From Nicotiana tabacum (Eukaryota > Streptophyta > Magnoliopsida > Solanales > Solanaceae), in contig NC_134096.1 in the NCBI RefSeq assembly GCF_000715075.1, forward strand, positions 62,877,854-62,941,853: DNA of 64,000 nucleotides, written 5' to 3'. The translations under genes were made by a program, and so were the position numbers. Positions within the stretch are counted from its first letter, which is position 1, and each line of letters starts with the position of its first letter. The notes beneath the pieces are model-generated. The model saw only the letters and a program-made list of their open reading frames with translations, searched no databases and was not told the DNA's origin. Of this stretch, positions 59,527 to 64,000 are shown one piece after another.

Positions 59527-62500
59527 TGGCACGCCCCAACTTTGTGGAGCGTGACCGACGCTTAACTGAATTAACCCAGTCGAGCTAGCCTATGTTACAT
59601 CAACCTCTCATAATTACTCATGCATGATTTACAATAACATAATTAGATCTTGACTTTTAAATTAAATGCATTTGGTTCAATGGCCAAAAACTCTTTTCAT
59701 GATGGATACATAGCTTTATAAATATCTGTAATTACTGTGAACATAAATACATGACAAAACTCAAAATTTAAGTACATGACACATAATGTACATGGAGCTT
59801 CTATGACAATAGATACCTAAGTACATAAAATGAACTAGACTCAAATACCCACTAGAACTGTAGCGCACCATAAGCTAAGTAGTGAGGAAGATCCCTATCA
59901 AATATCCGCATCATCTAGTAGAAGTGTACCTACAGTCATTAAAAGATGCAACTCCCCCGGCAAAAAGGACGTGAGTACATGTTGAATAGTACTCGTATGT
60001 AAGGCATACAGAACAACATATGAAAATACAGTAACTCAAATAAGAGGCAAATGAAGTACATCAAGAAACTACGAAATGACCCATAGAATCACATGTCAAG
60101 TCTTATTATACTTACATCATTCTGAACTTCTTTTGGAATCAAGTGAGCCATACGAACTATGCATGGGATACAAAATATAATATAAATGTAATAACATGTA
60201 CAAACAAGGGCAATGAAAGTGGAACCTATTGTTCGTGCTGGTTATGCGTCTCACCAGACCGTCCATAGCTCTCTCTTACTATGTACCTATGCGTTTCACA
60301 GACCATCCATAGGAACTATCCATACTATGAACCTATGACTGTCCATAGGGTTCACCTATACTATACACTTATGTGTTTCATAGACCGTCCATAAGCTTCA
60401 TATGTACTATACACTTATACGTTTCATAGACCTTCCATAGGCTTCACCTATACTATACACCTGTGTTTCATAGACCGTCCATAGAATTCATAATAAATTA
60501 TTATTCACATGACCATATATAAGCTCAAAGCGACATGATTAACATTAGATTTAAGGTCATAAGTTCACGAATCATTGGAATACTTTATGTTCATGCTTAT
60601 CATGGAGAAATATAGCCTATTACATTATCACATGCATGGTGAATCAATAAGTAGATTTCAATGGTGCATGTACCCAATTTCTTTCCTTAAGGTTCATCCT
60701 CATTTAGCATATGATATCTCTCTTTCATCTTATTATGTACTATATTTTCATCTTAAGGTCATTATCTAAGTTCATGATTCTTGGGGACTTAAAGCCATTT
60801 GCATTTATTGTTTTAGAAGCATACATACTATGATTGAAACCATCGGAACATACAATGCCTCATAATCCTCATTTTGGCAAGCGACCACGTTTCATGTTCA
60901 TACTATCACTTACTTTTACTTGACATGGGTGACCATAGAACATTAATAACACTTAGGAAATTTAGGAACACCATAACTTCTATCCATGAGAACATACGAG
61001 CTTATAACACATTGGAAATATTTACAAGGAAACTATACCCATTTCATTTGAAACAATAACTGGAATCATAGACATTCGTTAAATCAACCTCATTTGAAGT
61101 ATATTTGTAGGAGTGAATAGGGATAGAAATTGAAACAATACTTGAGCATATCGGCATATGATAAATCATGTCTTTAAGACAATCTAACATGATAAGAATT
61201 GGTACTTCAAGCAACCGTACTTGGAGTTCACAGTGAGATCATGGAATTCGATTCTATGGAGGGAGTTTAGCCAATATACCTCGCTTGATATTTCCTATTT
61301 ATTACTACAATGTCCTGAAACTCCCAGTGACTTCAATCTATAGAAATATGATCAAATGGGACAATCATTAGGAAAAGGTTCATACAATTCAACTCACTTA
61401 GGCATTTTATCAAACATCTAGTAGGCATACATCTTTACATTTCTTATCCATGGAACTAGTTCATCCAACTACTATCATTTACCAATAATTTATCCCACTA
61501 TCATCCTTAAGTAATTTATAACTTCCAACGTCACATGCATGTCCAACCATCCACATCCAACCAATAAAATTCAATCAAATAATCATATTTCAATCTCTAC
61601 AATGATTATGAATTTAAATTGGGAACTTATGGCTTCCAATCACCATCCCATAAGTTCAAATACTTAATTTTTACTCATATTCCCATAATGAATCCATGCA
61701 TGTAAGTCTAAGGGTGTAGGATTACCTTTTGAAAGAAATCTTGCAAAAGCCTCTCTTGAGTTCTTGAAGAAAATTCTCGAAAATCTAAGGATTTCATGGT
61801 GGATTGAGTTACTTCTTGTGTAGAAATAATAAGACTCACACCAATACCATGGGGAATTCTTACCTTGAATATGGGAGGAGTTGGGGGTCTTGAGAGACTG
61901 GAGAGTTGCCCCAAGAATTGGCCAAGAGGAGTGGGAGAAGTGAGCTACCGAAATGCCTTTTATAAAGGCTTCAGGCCTAGGTCGTCCATCCTTGTGCGTC
62001 GCACGGACATGGACGAGCTCTCATTCAAGTTCGCATGCTGGGGAAATACTTCATTGTTTACTGAAATGGTTGGGGTTCTTGGATCGTTCAAACCCGCGCG
62101 ACGCACGAGTTCGGATGAATCCCCCAGTTGCATCCTTTCTCAATTTCTTGTTTTCCAGCTCATCCTCCTTTGATACCTTGCTATAATGTAGACCCCAACT
62201 CGCTTTCAAACCTTCCTTCAATGCCTTAAACCCTTAGTAAAACTTTACTTGTTCCGCCTGCCTTATTTTAGTAATTTGATCATAAATTCTTGTAGAACTA
62301 TCCAATTGACAAATGGTTTGATGTGTTTGAAACCATACTTGAAGGGCTACACTTAAGGGACAAAATTCATTTAAAGTATCTTTATATTATGAGATTTATA
62401 TCCGTTCAAGTTCAAGTATTGTGCGAATTAAGACATCTTTTCCAGTTGATACTTCGAACTCATCCCAAAACACTTCTCCCAACTCATAAGCCTCCCTAAT

Positions 62501-62655
62501 ATGTTCTAGAACACCTTCCACAGATATTTTCATGTCAAAATTATGTGGTTATAAACCATAGGTCTCCTTTCGTACTCAAAAACATTATTCCCAATTATTG
62601 TTGGTACACTATAAAGTCTTAAATCCTTAGAAAAAAAAATCTACGGGGACTTACA
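59527..62655 (-). mobile_element. Solo LTR of a third Ty3-gypsy type (3129 bp)
   Basis: Flanked by perfect 5-bp repeats TAAGG (59522-59526 and 62656-62660). Plus-strand ends are tggcacgcccc and ...gggacttaca, i.e. minus-strand TGTAAGTCCCCGTAG. No internal region. Subrepeats of about 60 bp (tttcatagaccgtccatag) lie at 60240-60490. CpG-rich words gtgcgtcgcacg and gcgcgacgcacg lie at 61995-62110. Confidence 0.88.
60240..60490. repeat. Degenerate ~60-bp subrepeats in the solo LTR
   Basis: Four to five units based on cctatgcgtttcatagaccg and tccatagg...acctatactatac, with changing lengths. Typical LTR subrepeats. Confidence 0.8.
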
Positions 62656-62811
62656 TAAGGTTTTTTCCACGGGTTTTTTCTTGTAAAATTTTTAATGAAG
62701 CAGCTAGCAATACGTATTACTAAATATGTGCACTCGTTTTCCTTTACTATGATTTTGTGTAATAAGGTTTTAACGAGATACATTATGTTTTAATGAACAT
62801 TAAAGGGGGAG

Positions 62812-63169
62812 TGTTATAAAAATATTGTACTGTGGATGTCCATGTATTACTCCGCTGTAGATAATCTTCCTGAAGAAGATTATCCATTTAGTACTCTACT
62901 GAAATTTATCTACAAGTAGCTGATGCGGGCAGGTTGCAAGCAACTCAATGAAAGACCTTGCATCAGTTTCTTATTAAGAAGGTAGGTTGCGAGCAGCTCA
63001 TGCAGACAACTTACAAGCAGCTCAAGAAAAGTCACGCAACTGCTTTCTTTCTTCTATACATAAAGAGATCTCAGTTCATTATGTACATCAGTTTGAAGTT
63101 GAATAATATATCAATCTCTCTCTATACTTGTCTTTGGTTAATTTACTTTATAGTCTTTATTTTATAACA
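62812..63169 (+). repeat. Copia 3' LTR
   Basis: Preceded by the polypurine tract ttaaagggggag (62800-62811). TG...CA ends. Shorter than the 5' LTR by about 140 bp in the middle. Confidence 0.85.
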
Positions 63170-64000
63170 AAAATAATGCCAGCAAATATTAATTTTGCAG
63201 TAAAGCTTTAAACGAAAAATGACTTTATTTTTGAAACTTTTACTTAAAAATTACCTCACCACAACTATTGCAGGTGGTGATTTTCAAAAGGAACTAACTA
63301 TACTATATTAGAAACTTATTTACTTGCATTAAAGAGGTTTTAATTTAATTAAAATTTGATATATAATTTTATCAATTATATATAAATTAGTATTAAATAA
63401 GTATCTTTGATTGTAGCATTCTAATTTAGTAAATCCCTTTAACCGATTCCCATCCTCATTGACTGATTCCCTTTCCAGTGACTTCTAAAGCTTCTTTTAA
63501 GTGACTTGGAAGAGACAAAAAGGTTTCTCTTCTTCTCCCACAAGCTTCTATCTTTGCACCTTCCATTGGAGCATTAAACTCCATATCCTTCTCTTTTTTT
63601 AGTACTTTGGAAGAGAGAGAAGGACACTTTAATCTCTTCTTCATCTCCCCCTTCACTGTTGATGCCATCGCCATTGGAGCTTCTTGCTCACTATCAATCA
63701 TTATCGGAGGTTTTCAGACCGTGGTCCTTTTGAGGCGAGGGCATGAAGACTTGACGGTGACCATTCGGCCATTAGCAGCCAATGTTGGATCTCCATGGGC
63801 GATGTATAGACATAATTGTTTTTTAGTGGTTGCGGTTGATAGCGCCTTATACATGTATTTAAGGTGTATTCTATTGTAGTTCTATTGTTTTGGTATAATG
63901 TATATAAAATTTGAAAATAAGTTATGTATTGTATAAATAGTTATATAAAATTTATATTGTAGTTATAAATACTCTTTTTTACATAAAGTTCAATATATAT
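63170..64000. other. Right-hand flank, no recognised gene
   Basis: AT-rich sequence up to about 63440, then a slightly GC-richer stretch. One minus-strand ORF with a true ATG (63456-63701, 81 codons, rich in Lys and Glu) is present. It resembles nothing I recognise and could be a chance ORF or an exon fragment of a gene continuing outside the window. Confidence 0.4.

Larger units (their letters stand above)
33080..63169 (+). mobile_element. Ty1-copia retrotransposon with nested insertions (30 kb span)
   Basis: LTRs at 33080-33576 and 62812-63169 flank gag, integrase, reverse transcriptase and RNase H in copia order. Own sequence is 33080-36973, 58267-59526 and 62656-63169. The rest is a gypsy element (36974-58266) and a solo LTR (59527-62655). 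Flanks aacat (33075-33079) and aaaat (63170-63174) fit a 5-bp target duplication with one change. All ORFs are broken by stops and frameshifts, so this is an old copy. It also contains a perfect inverted repeat at 34641-35001. Confidence 0.88.

Noticed and set aside
60240..60490. Regular repeats resembling a CRISPR array
   Set aside because: Units vary in length, there are no unique spacers, and they lie within a plant LTR.
33080..63169. Endogenous pararetrovirus
   Set aside because: Pol segments have clear copia or gypsy domain order with LTRs and integrase; no coat or movement protein sequence was seen.

Overview
The window looks like a plant nuclear chromosome, most probably a Solanaceae species and plausibly Nicotiana. 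The support is intron-rich host genes with plant GT-AG splice sites, an AT-rich background, and dense nested plant retrotransposons (Ty1-copia, Ty3-gypsy of Tat and chromovirus type, RTE and L1-like LINEs, a TS-type SINE, several MITEs). Species assignment is inference. I saw no CRISPR array, tRNA or rRNA gene, or endogenous pararetrovirus.

Host genes lie in the left half, all on the minus strand. TPX2-like gene copy A (614-4582) is complete, with eight exons and 534 residues. A 3' fragment of a coilin gene (13315-13938) lies upstream of it. A second TPX2-like gene (copy B, 15719-19102) lacks the last exon. A long coilin gene (25348-32877) follows. Together these are a tandem duplication of one ancestral block, TPX2-like then coilin. 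The left unit keeps the TPX2 last exon and only the coilin 3' end. The right unit keeps the coilin 5' end and has lost the TPX2 last exon. The fusion point can be read at 15207-15210, where a LINE fragment from a coilin intron meets TPX2 intron 7 over a CAAA microhomology. The complete-looking coilin gene has no recognisable Tudor exons, yet its remaining exons still join in frame (521 residues).

The duplicated block was then filled with insertions. In the left unit an L1-like LINE with a 15-bp target duplication was itself invaded by a Tat-type gypsy element (5427-11136) and by a 910-bp foldback MULE-type MITE with a 9-bp target duplication. In the right unit there are two RTE LINEs, a solo gypsy LTR, a TIR element, a SINE with a nested MITE, and a 30-bp LINE tail. 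Local tandem duplications of 31 to 409 bp are common.

The right half (33080-63169) is one old Ty1-copia element swollen to 30 kb by nesting. A gypsy element (36974-58266) sits inside its reverse transcriptase. That element carries a hAT-like MITE (44437-45053) and, in its 3' LTR, a second gypsy element of opposite orientation (45872-55915). A further solo LTR (59527-62655) sits just before the copia 3' LTR. All the TE genes are broken. The copia element also holds a perfect 146-bp inverted repeat. The four large gypsy-type LTR types each carry a CpG-rich self-complementary word array at a similar distance from the LTR start. The last 830 bp contain no recognised gene.
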